The notes under the pieces were generated by a model, which saw only the letters and a list, made by a program, of their open reading frames with translations, had not been told where the DNA came from and did no database searches. Of a stretch of DNA of 36,166 nt, positions 7,460-14,648 are shown piece after piece (positions within the stretch are counted from its first letter, which is position 1; each line of letters starts with the position of its first letter). This DNA comes from RGIG3102 sp964507095 (GTDB taxonomy: Bacteria; Bacillota; Clostridia; Oscillospirales; Ruminococcaceae), in the NCBI GenBank assembly GCA_964507095.1, contig CAZDOS010000015.1, positions 1 to 36,166 of the forward strand, written 5' to 3'. Both the position numbers and the translations under genes were made by a program.

Positions 7460-9184
7460 CGTCAGTCTTGCCAGGATCCGCGGATCCGCGGATATATGCA
7501 CCGTCTCATAGGTATCGTAGATGACCATTCCGGGCTTCAGGTCGCCGGTCTTCCTGATGTTTCTGACAAAGGTGTAGTCCACATCGACCGCCGCATTCCC
7601 GTTCAGGCTGGAATGGAGCACTGCAAGGGCAGCAGCCTCTTCCTGGCTCGTCAGCGGGATGTCCGCGCCCTCACTCATGATGACGACATGGCTTCCCGGA
7701 GCGTTCTTGACATGGAACCACATGTCCTTGCCCCTGGCCGTCTTGAGCGTCAGTCTCTCATTCTGTATGTTGTTCCTGCCCACCAGGATGTTGAAGCCGT
7801 CGGAGGAAACGTATCTGATATAGTCCCGTGCCTTCTGCCTCTTGTCGCGGTTCTTGAAATACTTTATGTATCCCCGCTCATGGAGCTCGCTCCTGATGGC
7901 GAGCAGCTCGGCTTCGCTCGTTGCCGACTCGACGCTGTAAGCAACGGACGCCAGATACTCCGACTCTATCTCTCCCTGTCTGAGCAACTCTGTCAGCATC
8001 TTTACCGCAGTCTGTTTTTTCCTGTATTCCCTGTAATACTTCTGGGCGTTCGCGTTTCCTGACAGCTTCGGATCGAGCGGTATCGTCACTGTGGATCCGT
8101 CGTAGTAGTTCTCGACTTCCACAGACCTCATCCCCTTCTCCAGCCTGTAGAGATTCGCCGTCAGCAGTTCCCCGTATATCCTGTATCTCTCGTTGTCGCT
8201 CGACTGTTCCAGTTCGCTTTCCCTGGCCGCCTGCTTTCTCCGGTTCCTTTCGGTCAGGTTGGAAACGAGTCTGTGCAGGTCCTTGCCCTTCTGCCTCAGC
8301 CTCTCCTTCCGGTCCTTTTCCGCGTAATAGCTGTCAAGGAGGCTGTTCAGGTCATCAAAGCTCTCTGTTCTCAGATCACCGTACTGTCTCAGGGGCATGA
8401 AGCTGAATTCGGCAGGTTTGTCCAGCCGGTCATGCACGACCGTGTATTCCGGCTTGCGGTAATGATCCTTTACTGCCTCGCACGCTCTTCTTACGGCTTC
8501 CTTCTCAAGAGCGTTCAGCTCGTCTGCATATCTGTCCCGGGTGCCGGACAGGAAGGCTATCTCCCTGCATATGACCGGACCTATCCCGGATGCGTTCTTC
8601 AGTATGGCCTTGTCTGTCGGACCGTGGAAGGCGAATACGGCACCAAGCAACTCATCGGTCTGCTCGAACAGAGAGAACGCTTCCTTGTTGGGCGGCAGCT
8701 TGTACATCAGTCCCGGGAGAAGCTGCCTGACTGAAGAGGCATCGGCATCGACCCTTTTCATGGCATCGATTATCCTGCCGTCCCGGTTGATTATGACGAG
8801 ATTCGCATACCTTCCCATAAGCTCTGCAGCGATGTCTATATCGACGGTATCACCCATCTCATTCACCGTGGAGAACGAAAGGATTATTATCCTGTCTCCC
8901 TTGACGCTCCTTGCGCCGACGAACCTTGCGCCGGACAGATACTTCCTGAGGAGCATGCAGAATGAAGGAGGCGTGAGAGGATTCTCAAAAGCTTCCTGTG
9001 TGATGCATATCCTTGCGGAACCGCTCCTCGCGCTGAGAAGCAGCTTTATGTTTCCGTCCCTGCTCCTCATATGGAGCACCACCTCGTCCTTTGAGGGTTG
9101 GTGTATCTTGTCTACTCTGCTTGCTTGCAGTCTGTCATCCAGCTCACCTGCAAGCAATGACATGGTCGCGGCATCAAGCGCCAT
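7445..9184 (-). CDS. rqcH: RqcH, NFACT-family ribosome quality control protein
   Basis: RqcH is the bacterial Rqc2/NEMF orthologue. It binds obstructed 50S subunits carrying peptidyl-tRNA and directs C-terminal alanine tailing. At 579 residues it is full length. The N-terminal NFACT-N domain (about 1-200) holds Asp97-Arg98 in VKGDRII, the pair shown to be essential for tailing in Bacillus subtilis. A central helical and coiled-coil region (about 270-450, rich in K/R/E) follows, then the NFACT-R domain with DMWFHVKNAPGSHVVI near residue 490. Older annotations call the family fibronectin-binding protein (FbpA). It has its own promoter and sits alone, upstream of the S10 operon on the same strand. 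The upstream trmK ends in a strong terminator. Confidence 0.95.
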   Translation of the reverse strand: MALDAATMSLLAGELDDRLQASRVDKIHQPSKDEVVLHMRSRDGNIKLLLSARSGSARICITQEAFENPLTPPSFCMLLRKYLSGARFVGARSVKGDRIIILSFSTVNEMGDTVDIDIAAELMGRYANLVIINRDGRIIDAMKRVDADASSVRQLLPGLMYKLPPNKEAFSLFEQTDELLGAVFAFHGPTDKAILKNASGIGPVICREIAFLSGTRDRYADELNALEKEAVRRACEAVKDHYRKPEYTVVHDRLDKPAEFSFMPLRQYGDLRTESFDDLNSLLDSYYAEKDRKERLRQKGKDLHRLVSNLTERNRRKQAARESELEQSSDNERYRIYGELLTANLYRLEKGMRSVEVENYYDGSTVTIPLDPKLSGNANAQKYYREYRKKQTAVKMLTELLRQGEIESEYLASVAYSVESATSEAELLAIRSELHERGYIKYFKNRDKRQKARDYIRYVSSDGFNILVGRNNIQNERLTLKTARGKDMWFHVKNAPGSHVVIMSEGADIPLTSQEEAAALAVLHSSLNGNAAVDVDYTFVRNIRKTGDLKPGMVIYDTYETVHISADPRILARLTVKNR

Positions 9185-9201
9185 TTTCCTTCTCCCGTTC
9201 C

Positions 9202-9221
9202 GGCTGCCTTGCGGGGCAGCC
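9202..9221 (-). promoter_or_regulatory. stem-loop in the rqcH 5' leader
   Basis: A 7-bp perfect inverted repeat, GGCTGCC / GGCAGCC, with a 6-nt loop, lies just upstream of the rqcH ribosome-binding region (GAGAAGGA). There is no U-tract, so it is not a terminator. It might tune mRNA stability or initiation. Confidence 0.45.
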
Positions 9222-9254
9222 TCAGTTTCCGATATTTCAAAGATGTATCAATGT

Positions 9255-9283
9255 ATTATATACATTATTATTCATTATTGCAA
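9255..9283 (-). promoter_or_regulatory. promoter of rqcH
   Basis: TTGCAA (9278-9283) and TATAAT (9255-9260) are separated by 17 bp on the minus strand, about 70 nt upstream of the rqcH ATG. It overlaps the A-tract side of the trmK terminator, giving a compact terminator-promoter junction. Confidence 0.8.
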
Positions 9284-9311
9284 AACAAAAGCCCCGGATA
9301 TCCTCCGGGGC
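9282..9311 (-). terminator. intrinsic terminator after trmK
   Basis: On the minus strand an 8-bp GC-rich stem, GCCCCGGA / TCCGGGGC, with a 5-nt loop, is followed by TTTTGTTTT. It begins within about 10 nt of the trmK stop. Confidence 0.9.
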
Positions 9312-9317
9312 AGTGCC

Positions 9318-10025
9318 CTATTTCGTAGATTCTCCGCCATCGAGATAGTCTGCAAGCAGCTTTGCTCTGCTGTATGCCTTCTCGTATTCGGTTCTGGTTT
9401 CGTCTTTCGCTCCCTTGAGGATGTTCTCAAGCTGCCCGGCTCTCTTCCTCAGGTATCCGGCAGTTGCATCGTTTACGCTGTCTTCATCAGCCACGTGTCC
9501 GATGAAAAGATCGAACATGTCATGCTCCTGCTTTTCACCGGTGTATGTCGCAAGTATGCAGGTATAGAACTTCCCGTTCTCCTCGACGGCCCTTTCACGG
9601 GTAATCTCGTAGCCGCCTTCCAGCAGGTAGAGCCTGAGCTCCTCCTCCTTCTGGGCAGGGATCAGAATGAGCCTGAGCCCCTTCTTTCTGAAGATGTCGC
9701 TGTCCGAGATGATCTTGGCGGCGGTATTCCCGCCGACTCCGGCAATGACCGCGTGGGTAAGACTTCCGTCGTCCTCAACTCCCTGAAGTCCGTCTGTCTG
9801 GTAGAAGAGCGCTTTGTCCGATAGGCCTCTCTCCTCGAAGAGCCGGACCGCCTTCTGCAACGGTTTTTCGTTTATGTCCGTCGCTATGATCCTTTTGGCC
9901 TTCCCGCTCTCGAGCAGATACCGGCCGAGCTTTCCGTGGTCGCAGCCTATGTCCCGCACGGTGAGCCCGTTTTCGATAAGGGACGCCGCCGCTCCCAGCC
10001 TTGCGCCTATGTCTATGTCATTCAT
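9318..10025 (-). CDS. trmK: tRNA (adenine(22)-N1)-methyltransferase TrmK
   Basis: TrmK methylates N1 of A22 in tRNA using SAM. The start is set at the ATG at 10025 (MNDIDIGARLGAAASLI), giving 235 residues, the usual length; the frame is open further upstream, but that part would lie inside the neighbouring DUF1858 gene. The SAM-binding motif I is VRDIGCDHGKLGRYLL (about residues 22-37), and the family blocks IIATDINEKPLQKA, DGLQGVE and VIAGVGGNTAAKII follow. A C-terminal helical extension (about 165-235) is normal. The ATG overlaps the stop region of the DUF1858 gene by 8 nt, so translation is likely coupled. The family is restricted to Gram-positives and relatives. Confidence 0.93.
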   Translation of the reverse strand: MNDIDIGARLGAAASLIENGLTVRDIGCDHGKLGRYLLESGKAKRIIATDINEKPLQKAVRLFEERGLSDKALFYQTDGLQGVEDDGSLTHAVIAGVGGNTAAKIISDSDIFRKKGLRLILIPAQKEEELRLYLLEGGYEITRERAVEENGKFYTCILATYTGEKQEHDMFDLFIGHVADEDSVNDATAGYLRKRAGQLENILKGAKDETRTEYEKAYSRAKLLADYLDGGESTK

Positions 10026-10227
10026 CCCCACAGCTCCCGAGGAATGAGTTGAGCTTTTCAAGCAGCGGGGCCGTGTCCATTCCGTGGACATAGCAGGCCT
10101 GCTCTATGTTCTCCTTCAGGGATGATGGACAGCCCAGACACGGCATGCCGTTCTCAGCGAATATTCCCGCCGCATCAGGTCTTTCCTTCAGTATGTCTCC
10201 GATAACCGACTGTTCGTTGACTGTCAT
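10018..10227 (-). CDS. DUF1858 domain protein
   Basis: A small 69-residue protein matching the DUF1858 pattern: a short helical domain (SVIGDILKERPDAAGIFAENGMPCLGC) ending in a CXXC pair (Cys30, Cys33), then a second helical half. Such domains occur alone or fused to redox proteins in anaerobes and are proposed to be disulfide or iron-sulfur related, but no activity is firmly established. A GTG and an ATG are adjacent (10230 and 10227). I prefer the ATG, because the AGGAGG is then 5 nt away instead of 2. It lies 12 nt after the histidine kinase and overlaps trmK. Confidence 0.85.
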   Translation of the reverse strand: MTVNEQSVIGDILKERPDAAGIFAENGMPCLGCPSSLKENIEQACYVHGMDTAPLLEKLNSFLGSCGDE

Positions 10228-10239
10228 CACTGCCTCCTT

Positions 10240-11673
10240 CTACATTATGAACCAGAACTCGCTGCCCTCTCCGAGGCGGGAATCCACTCCGTAAGGGAAA
10301 CCGTGGTTTTCAAGTATCGCCTTGACTATGGCAAGCCCGAGTCCCGTTCCCTGTTTGCCGGAATTCTTTCTGGATCGGTAATATCTTTCAAATATGTGTT
10401 TCTGATCTTCCTCGCTTATTCCGCTTCCGGAGTCAGCCACGCTCACCTTGACCTTGCCGTCATCCTGGACGAGCACCTTCACCCTTACCTGAGTCCCCTC
10501 AGGAGTGTGGAGCAGAGCGTTGGAGACAAAGTTGTGAAGCACTCTCTCTATGAGGGTAGCGTCCGCCATCACGTAGACCTCTTCAGGTCCCTCGTAGACT
10601 ATGGTCTTGCCCTCCTTGGCGGCCTTGTCGGCATAGATGTCGACAATGTCGTTGCACATGTCCCGTATGTTGTACTGGACTATGTTAAGCTTGTAGTTGT
10701 CCCGGTTCAGTTTCGAATACTCCATGACGCTGTTTACCATCTTGGTCAGTCTGTCCGTCTCGTCTATGATGGTGTTCAGCTGCCGGGTCCTTATCTCCGG
10801 ATCATCTCCTGTCATGTCGCGGATGGACTCCGCATATCCCTTTATTATGGTGAGCGGCGTCCTGAGGTCGTGCGAGATGGACGCGACAAGTTCTCTCTGC
10901 ATCTGCTGAGAGTTCTCTATCTCCTTCACCATCCCATTGAAGTCGTTGGCCAGCTGGCCAAGCTCATCATTGAACTCCTCGCTTACAGCGATGTTTGTCC
11001 TGTAATTGCCCTTGCTGACTTCCTTCGTTGCCTTTGAAAGGGTCAGCACCGGACGGATGAACCAGTCTGACATTATGGCGGAAATGATCAGTGCCAGCAC
11101 GATGGCGATCAGGGTCGCCGACTGAAGCTGTGAAAGCACTATGCCTATCGCGGCGTCAGCCTGGACCAGGTTGGTCGAAACGATGACGGCGTATCTGTCG
11201 TCTATGAGCTTTCCGGTGACTATCTGCCTGTTGTCCATGTCGTCGACCATGGTCTCGGAATACTCCCCTTCCTCACGTATGCTCTTTCTGATGGCAACGG
11301 ATGTGGGAGTGTCGATTGTCTTGTTCATTATGTGGCTTCCGGGCAATGCTCCGCCGACCCTGAAGTGTATCTGGCATGAGTCGCCTATGCCTTCAGAGAG
11401 CCATATGTTGCCGTCGACGCTGTCGCTTATCTCGATGCACATGTTTGAAACGGAAGCGTTCTTTATCTCGTCATAGACTGTCGGGGTTATTTTCCCACCG
11501 TTCTCATCTATGATATCCCGGATCCTGTTCACTGTCCTGTTGACCTGCGCCTGGGTCATGGCGTAGTACATCGGCTTGAAGAGCACGACGGTGCTTACCC
11601 ACATGACAAGTATTATTCCAAGACAGACGCCGAGGATCAGTATGGTCAGCTTCGATCTTATGCTGACTTTCAT
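10240..11673 (-). CDS. HAMP-domain sensor histidine kinase
   Basis: A 477-residue membrane sensor kinase, the partner of the response regulator just upstream. TM1 lies at about residues 10-33, an extracytoplasmic sensor of about 145 residues follows, then TM2 at about 178-200 and a HAMP region at about 200-255. The HisKA phospho-acceptor is His268 in SISHDLRTPLT. The ATPase half has the N box (HNFVSNALLHTP), G1 (VADSGSGISEED) and G2 (GTGLGLAIVKAIL), all intact. The ATG overlaps the regulator's stop by one base (TGATG). The signal cannot be told from the sequence; the sensor region has no recognised PAS or cache motif by eye. Confidence 0.95.
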   Translation of the reverse strand: MKVSIRSKLTILILGVCLGIILVMWVSTVVLFKPMYYAMTQAQVNRTVNRIRDIIDENGGKITPTVYDEIKNASVSNMCIEISDSVDGNIWLSEGIGDSCQIHFRVGGALPGSHIMNKTIDTPTSVAIRKSIREEGEYSETMVDDMDNRQIVTGKLIDDRYAVIVSTNLVQADAAIGIVLSQLQSATLIAIVLALIISAIMSDWFIRPVLTLSKATKEVSKGNYRTNIAVSEEFNDELGQLANDFNGMVKEIENSQQMQRELVASISHDLRTPLTIIKGYAESIRDMTGDDPEIRTRQLNTIIDETDRLTKMVNSVMEYSKLNRDNYKLNIVQYNIRDMCNDIVDIYADKAAKEGKTIVYEGPEEVYVMADATLIERVLHNFVSNALLHTPEGTQVRVKVLVQDDGKVKVSVADSGSGISEEDQKHIFERYYRSRKNSGKQGTGLGLAIVKAILENHGFPYGVDSRLGEGSEFWFIM

Positions 11674-12350
11674 CAGTCCTTAGGCTCGAACTTGTAGCCT
11701 ACGCCCCAGACCGTCACTATGCAGTCACGGTAATCCTTAAGATGGCTCCTTAGCATCTTGATGTGCGTATCCACTGTCCTGTCCTCTCCGTAATAGTCAT
11801 AATTCCAGACCTTCAAAAGGATCCTCTCCCTTGAAAGAGCTACTCCCTTGTTCTGCACCAGGCAGACAAGAAGGTCAAACTCCTTGGGCGTGACATTGAT
11901 CGTCTCTCCGTCGATCTTGATGCTGTGGCTCGGCACGTCAATGGTGAGCCCGCCGAAAATATATCTCTCGCCCGCATTCGCAAGCTCCGGGTTGGTCCTG
12001 TTGGCCACCCGCTTCACTCTTGCCATCAGTTCCTTAGGCGAGAAAGGCTTTACCACATAGTCATCGCTTCCGGCCTCGAAGCCCGTGATCTTGTCGTACT
12101 CCTCACCCTTGGCCGAGAGTATGATGACCGGAGCATTATATCCTCTGGTCCTCATCTCCTTAAGGCAGGTTATGCCGTCCATGAACGGCATCATGACATC
12201 GAGTATGCACAGATCCACATCACCCTTGCTCACCTTTGTCAGTGCTTCTATGCCGTCCTTGGCATAGTCCACATCATATCCCTCGACTGACAGATACTGT
12301 CCTATCAGGTCTCTTATCTTCTGTTCGTCATCAACTACGAGTACTTTCAT
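11673..12350 (-). CDS. OmpR/PhoB-family response regulator
   Basis: A 225-residue response regulator. The start is placed at the ATG at 12350 (MKVLVVDDEQKIR) behind AGGAGG with 7 nt spacing; an upstream in-frame start (12371) would cover the ribosome-binding site. The receiver domain has the acidic pair Asp7-Asp8, phosphorylation site Asp51 (LDVMMP), Ser79 and Lys101. The C-terminal winged helix (about 130-225) shows NVTPKEFDLLVCLVQNKG and the YYGEDRTVDTHIKMLRSHLKD recognition region. It is the first gene of a unit continuing into the kinase, DUF1858 and trmK. Direct repeats over its promoter suggest self-regulation. Confidence 0.95.
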   Translation of the reverse strand: MKVLVVDDEQKIRDLIGQYLSVEGYDVDYAKDGIEALTKVSKGDVDLCILDVMMPFMDGITCLKEMRTRGYNAPVIILSAKGEEYDKITGFEAGSDDYVVKPFSPKELMARVKRVANRTNPELANAGERYIFGGLTIDVPSHSIKIDGETINVTPKEFDLLVCLVQNKGVALSRERILLKVWNYDYYGEDRTVDTHIKMLRSHLKDYRDCIVTVWGVGYKFEPKD

Positions 12351-12380
12351 CCTATGTCCTCCTCGTGTCATCTGATTTAT

Positions 12381-12428
12381 GCGGTTTTCCGCTTTTCATA
12401 TTATATCATACCAATATATATCATAATC
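12381..12428 (-). promoter_or_regulatory. promoter and possible operator of the two-component operon
   Basis: On the minus strand TATAAT (12400-12405) has a poor -35 (GATTAT, 12423-12428) at 17 bp, as expected for an activated promoter. The 9-mer TATGATATA occurs twice (plus 12402-12410 and 12417-12425), 15 bp apart, overlapping the -10 and -35. A short GCGG/CCGC hairpin (12381-12392) lies in the leader. Confidence 0.5.
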
Positions 12429-12511
12429 CCGCATCGTTAAAAAAATGTGAAAATGTCCTCCCGTACCCGCATTCTCTCCCCTCGATCGTCCGGCTGTACG
12501 TCCCTTTGTTG

Positions 12512-12541
12512 TTGACTATGCTGATGCAAAAGTATTACAAT
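12512..12541 (+). promoter_or_regulatory. promoter of the GDPD-like gene
   Basis: TTGACT (12512-12517) and TACAAT (12536-12541) are 18 bp apart, with the start codon 38 nt downstream of the -10 and AAGGAG as ribosome-binding site. Confidence 0.75.
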
Positions 12542-12578
12542 ACTTCCAGCAAAAAAGGTATTTTCAAAGGAGATTTCC

Positions 12579-13667
12579 ATGAACCTGTTTTTCCCTTTTG
12601 CGCTGATCATGGCGCTTGTGATTTTTATCTTCTGGGGAGGAAGAGCTCCCCATGACCAGAGAAAGATCTTTTTCGGCTGGTATTATGCCGACGGAGGCGT
12701 CACCGGACCGAATGATAAGATCAATTCGGTGGCTGCTTTCAGGAACTGCGTTGACAACGGCGTAGGCATCAAGGTCAAGGTCGTCATATCCAAGGACAAC
12801 AAGCCGATCGTAGCAGAGAGGGATGATCTTTCCAAGGAAGGTTACCCGGATGTAAAGGTCTCCGAGAGCGACAGCGAAGAGCTGGCAAGACTGGGAGTGA
12901 TAGAACTCAGCGATCTTTTCAACATCGTCGACGGCAAAGTACCTGTCATCGTCGAGATTGTTTCCGGTCTTCACAACGAACTGCTCTGCAGAAGGGTGTC
13001 GGACGCCATAAAGGCCTACGGTAAGGACAATGTCTGTGTCGCAAGCTTCCATCAGGGCATTGTCAACTGGTTCAGGGGAAGGGATCCCAAGCAGTTCAGA
13101 GGCATAATCTCGGCGCCGGCGGCAAACTTCGTATCTCTGCCGAAGTATCAGCGGTTCATGACCGGCAACCTGATGTATAACAACATCTGCCGTCCTCAGT
13201 TCTATCTTTACAGAAACAGGCCGATGAGCCTTATCGCCAGATTCGCCTATGGCATAGGACCTATCAAGGGAGTATGGACAGTCACTGATCCCGAAGAGGC
13301 AAAGAAGCTTGAAGAAGACAGAGGTATGATCGTGTTCAGCGGCTTCATGCCGGAAAAGCCTTTCTACAAGGAGCTTCCTGACAGGGTGAAGCTGGAAGAC
13401 GAGCTCAAGAGAGAAGCCAAGGCCAGGGAGCGAGAAGAGCAGCTCAAGGCGGAGCAGGAGGCAAGGCTCGCCGAGCTTCGGGCACGAGAGGCGGAAATAA
13501 AAGAAAAGGGCATTCAGCCGAACAGTCACCTCGATGAGTACTACGGAGAATTCCATCCTGAAGAATATGTTGAAGAGGATGAGATCCACAGCTACATGAA
13601 GGAAGCCGAGGAGGTATCCGAAGATCTGGTACGGTCCATCCGGGCAGACGAGGCCGAACTCAAATAA
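12579..13667 (+). CDS. membrane-anchored GDPD-fold protein lacking catalytic residues
   Basis: A 362-residue protein: one N-terminal membrane segment (about 3-20), a glycerophosphodiester phosphodiesterase-like domain (about 30-255), and a highly charged C-terminal coiled coil and acidic tail (about 265-362). Family likeness is seen in SVAAFRNCVDNGVG...VVISKDNKPIVAERDDL and in GVWTVTDPEEAKKL, which match the normal ENTLAAF..., KDG.PVV.HD and WTVN signatures. The expected catalytic residues are not there: the HRG segment reads GWYYADGG, the ELD pair aligns with Lys65/Lys67, and the HD histidine aligns with Glu80. It is therefore likely to be a pseudoenzyme or a binding protein; this rests on manual alignment. 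It stands alone between a divergent two-component system and a convergent operon. Confidence 0.72.
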   Translation: MNLFFPFALIMALVIFIFWGGRAPHDQRKIFFGWYYADGGVTGPNDKINSVAAFRNCVDNGVGIKVKVVISKDNKPIVAERDDLSKEGYPDVKVSESDSEELARLGVIELSDLFNIVDGKVPVIVEIVSGLHNELLCRRVSDAIKAYGKDNVCVASFHQGIVNWFRGRDPKQFRGIISAPAANFVSLPKYQRFMTGNLMYNNICRPQFYLYRNRPMSLIARFAYGIGPIKGVWTVTDPEEAKKLEEDRGMIVFSGFMPEKPFYKELPDRVKLEDELKREAKAREREEQLKAEQEARLAELRAREAEIKEKGIQPNSHLDEYYGEFHPEEYVEEDEIHSYMKEAEEVSEDLVRSIRADEAELK

Positions 13668-13680
13668 GTCATAACAACAC

Positions 13681-13717
13681 AAAAACGATCGCCTGAGTGC
13701 GATCGTTTTTTTCTTTT
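13681..13717. terminator. bidirectional terminator
   Basis: A 12-bp perfect stem (AAAAACGATCGC / GCGATCGTTTTT) with a 6-nt loop sits between two convergent genes. T runs follow on both strands, so it can serve both the GDPD-like gene and the zinc-ribbon membrane gene. Confidence 0.92.
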
Positions 13718-13724
13718 TCCGCGA

Positions 13725-14648
13725 TTAAAGGTCTATGGTGAAGCGGCTGGCGATGCTGCTCCCCTTCTCCACTCTTCTGGCATTGCTGCTGACTCCGAAT
13801 ATGACCAGCATGATGCCTACGATCGTAATGACTGCCGGCACGATGTTCTTGATAAGCGTCTGTATGATGCCCGTGGACATAATCCTTATCATTGCTCCGA
13901 GCGCAACGATGAAGCTGTAGCTTCCGTTCCTGTACAGATCGAAAGAGCTGATCAGCAGTATCGCAAGGAAGAAACCGATCAGAGATACAAGACTGATGTA
14001 GACGCCGACCTTTTTCCGGCTGTCCGTCTTTCCTCCGGATCTGCCATAGATGTAGAACGTGAGCAGAGGGATGAGTATGAACGTAAATGTCAGCACTCTG
14101 GACATGAGCACCGCAAGCACAAAGATGACAGCCACCGCGAGGAGCATTCCCATGACTCCGTTTGCGTACGGCTGGTTTTCCCTTCCCTCTGAGGTCACCG
14201 GCGTTCCGTTCTTATCATATTCTTCCAGACAGCTCCTGTGGACCGGCAGATACGAACTGCCGACGAAGCCTGCCCGGTCGGGGTACGGCTTGCCGCAGAC
14301 CGGACATTGCCTGACAGGCTTAATGCCGTTTGACTTCATCACCGAAAGGGCTGTCTGCACATCAGCCTTAAGGACATCCGCGGAGATGTTCTCTCCCGGA
14401 ACGGACAAGACTATGTTCCTGTCCAGCCATCTGGCAAGGGAGAGCCCTGAGCCCTTTAATGACTCTTTGACCTGCTTCTTGGTCCTGCCGTCTTCGGCCC
14501 GTACATCGGCTGCAATCGTGAGGGTCGTCCGTTTCTGTCCGTTAACAGCCATGACCAGCCACTCATCCATGAGACCGGCGCACATCCTTTCATCAGGCGA
14601 CTTGAAGCCCATCTGACCGACAAAGCTCTCAAAATCCGTCTTTTTCAT
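13725..14648 (-). CDS. zinc-ribbon multi-pass membrane protein, unknown function
   Basis: I do not recognise this 307-residue protein. Residues 1-105 are soluble and look alpha/beta. A CPVC...HRSC cluster (Cys115, Cys118, His137, Cys140) suggests a zinc-binding site. About five hydrophobic segments follow between residues 164 and 290, and the C-terminus is a short soluble tail. There is no signal peptide at the N-terminus, so the soluble part is probably cytoplasmic. Its ATG overlaps the rarA stop by 4 nt, so it is translated with rarA, and it is the last gene of the esterase-IMPase-rarA unit. Confidence 0.8.
   Translation of the reverse strand: MKKTDFESFVGQMGFKSPDERMCAGLMDEWLVMAVNGQKRTTLTIAADVRAEDGRTKKQVKESLKGSGLSLARWLDRNIVLSVPGENISADVLKADVQTALSVMKSNGIKPVRQCPVCGKPYPDRAGFVGSSYLPVHRSCLEEYDKNGTPVTSEGRENQPYANGVMGMLLAVAVIFVLAVLMSRVLTFTFILIPLLTFYIYGRSGGKTDSRKKVGVYISLVSLIGFFLAILLISSFDLYRNGSYSFIVALGAMIRIMSTGIIQTLIKNIVPAVITIVGIMLVIFGVSSNARRVEKGSSIASRFTIDL

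Noticed and set aside
7445..9184. Reading the NFACT protein as a fibronectin-binding adhesin
   Set aside because: No signal peptide or surface anchor is present, and Asp97-Arg98 and the NFACT-R domain fit RqcH.
8541..9824. Long open frame on the plus strand (427 codons) opposite rqcH and trmK
   Set aside because: It runs antisense through two well-recognised conserved genes, shows no family motif and low-complexity Ser/Leu composition, and has no ribosome-binding site or promoter.
12564..13682. Long minus-strand open frame opposite the GDPD-like gene (372 codons)
   Set aside because: The plus-strand gene has a promoter, ribosome-binding site, terminator and recognisable domain. The antisense frame has odd composition and no start signals.
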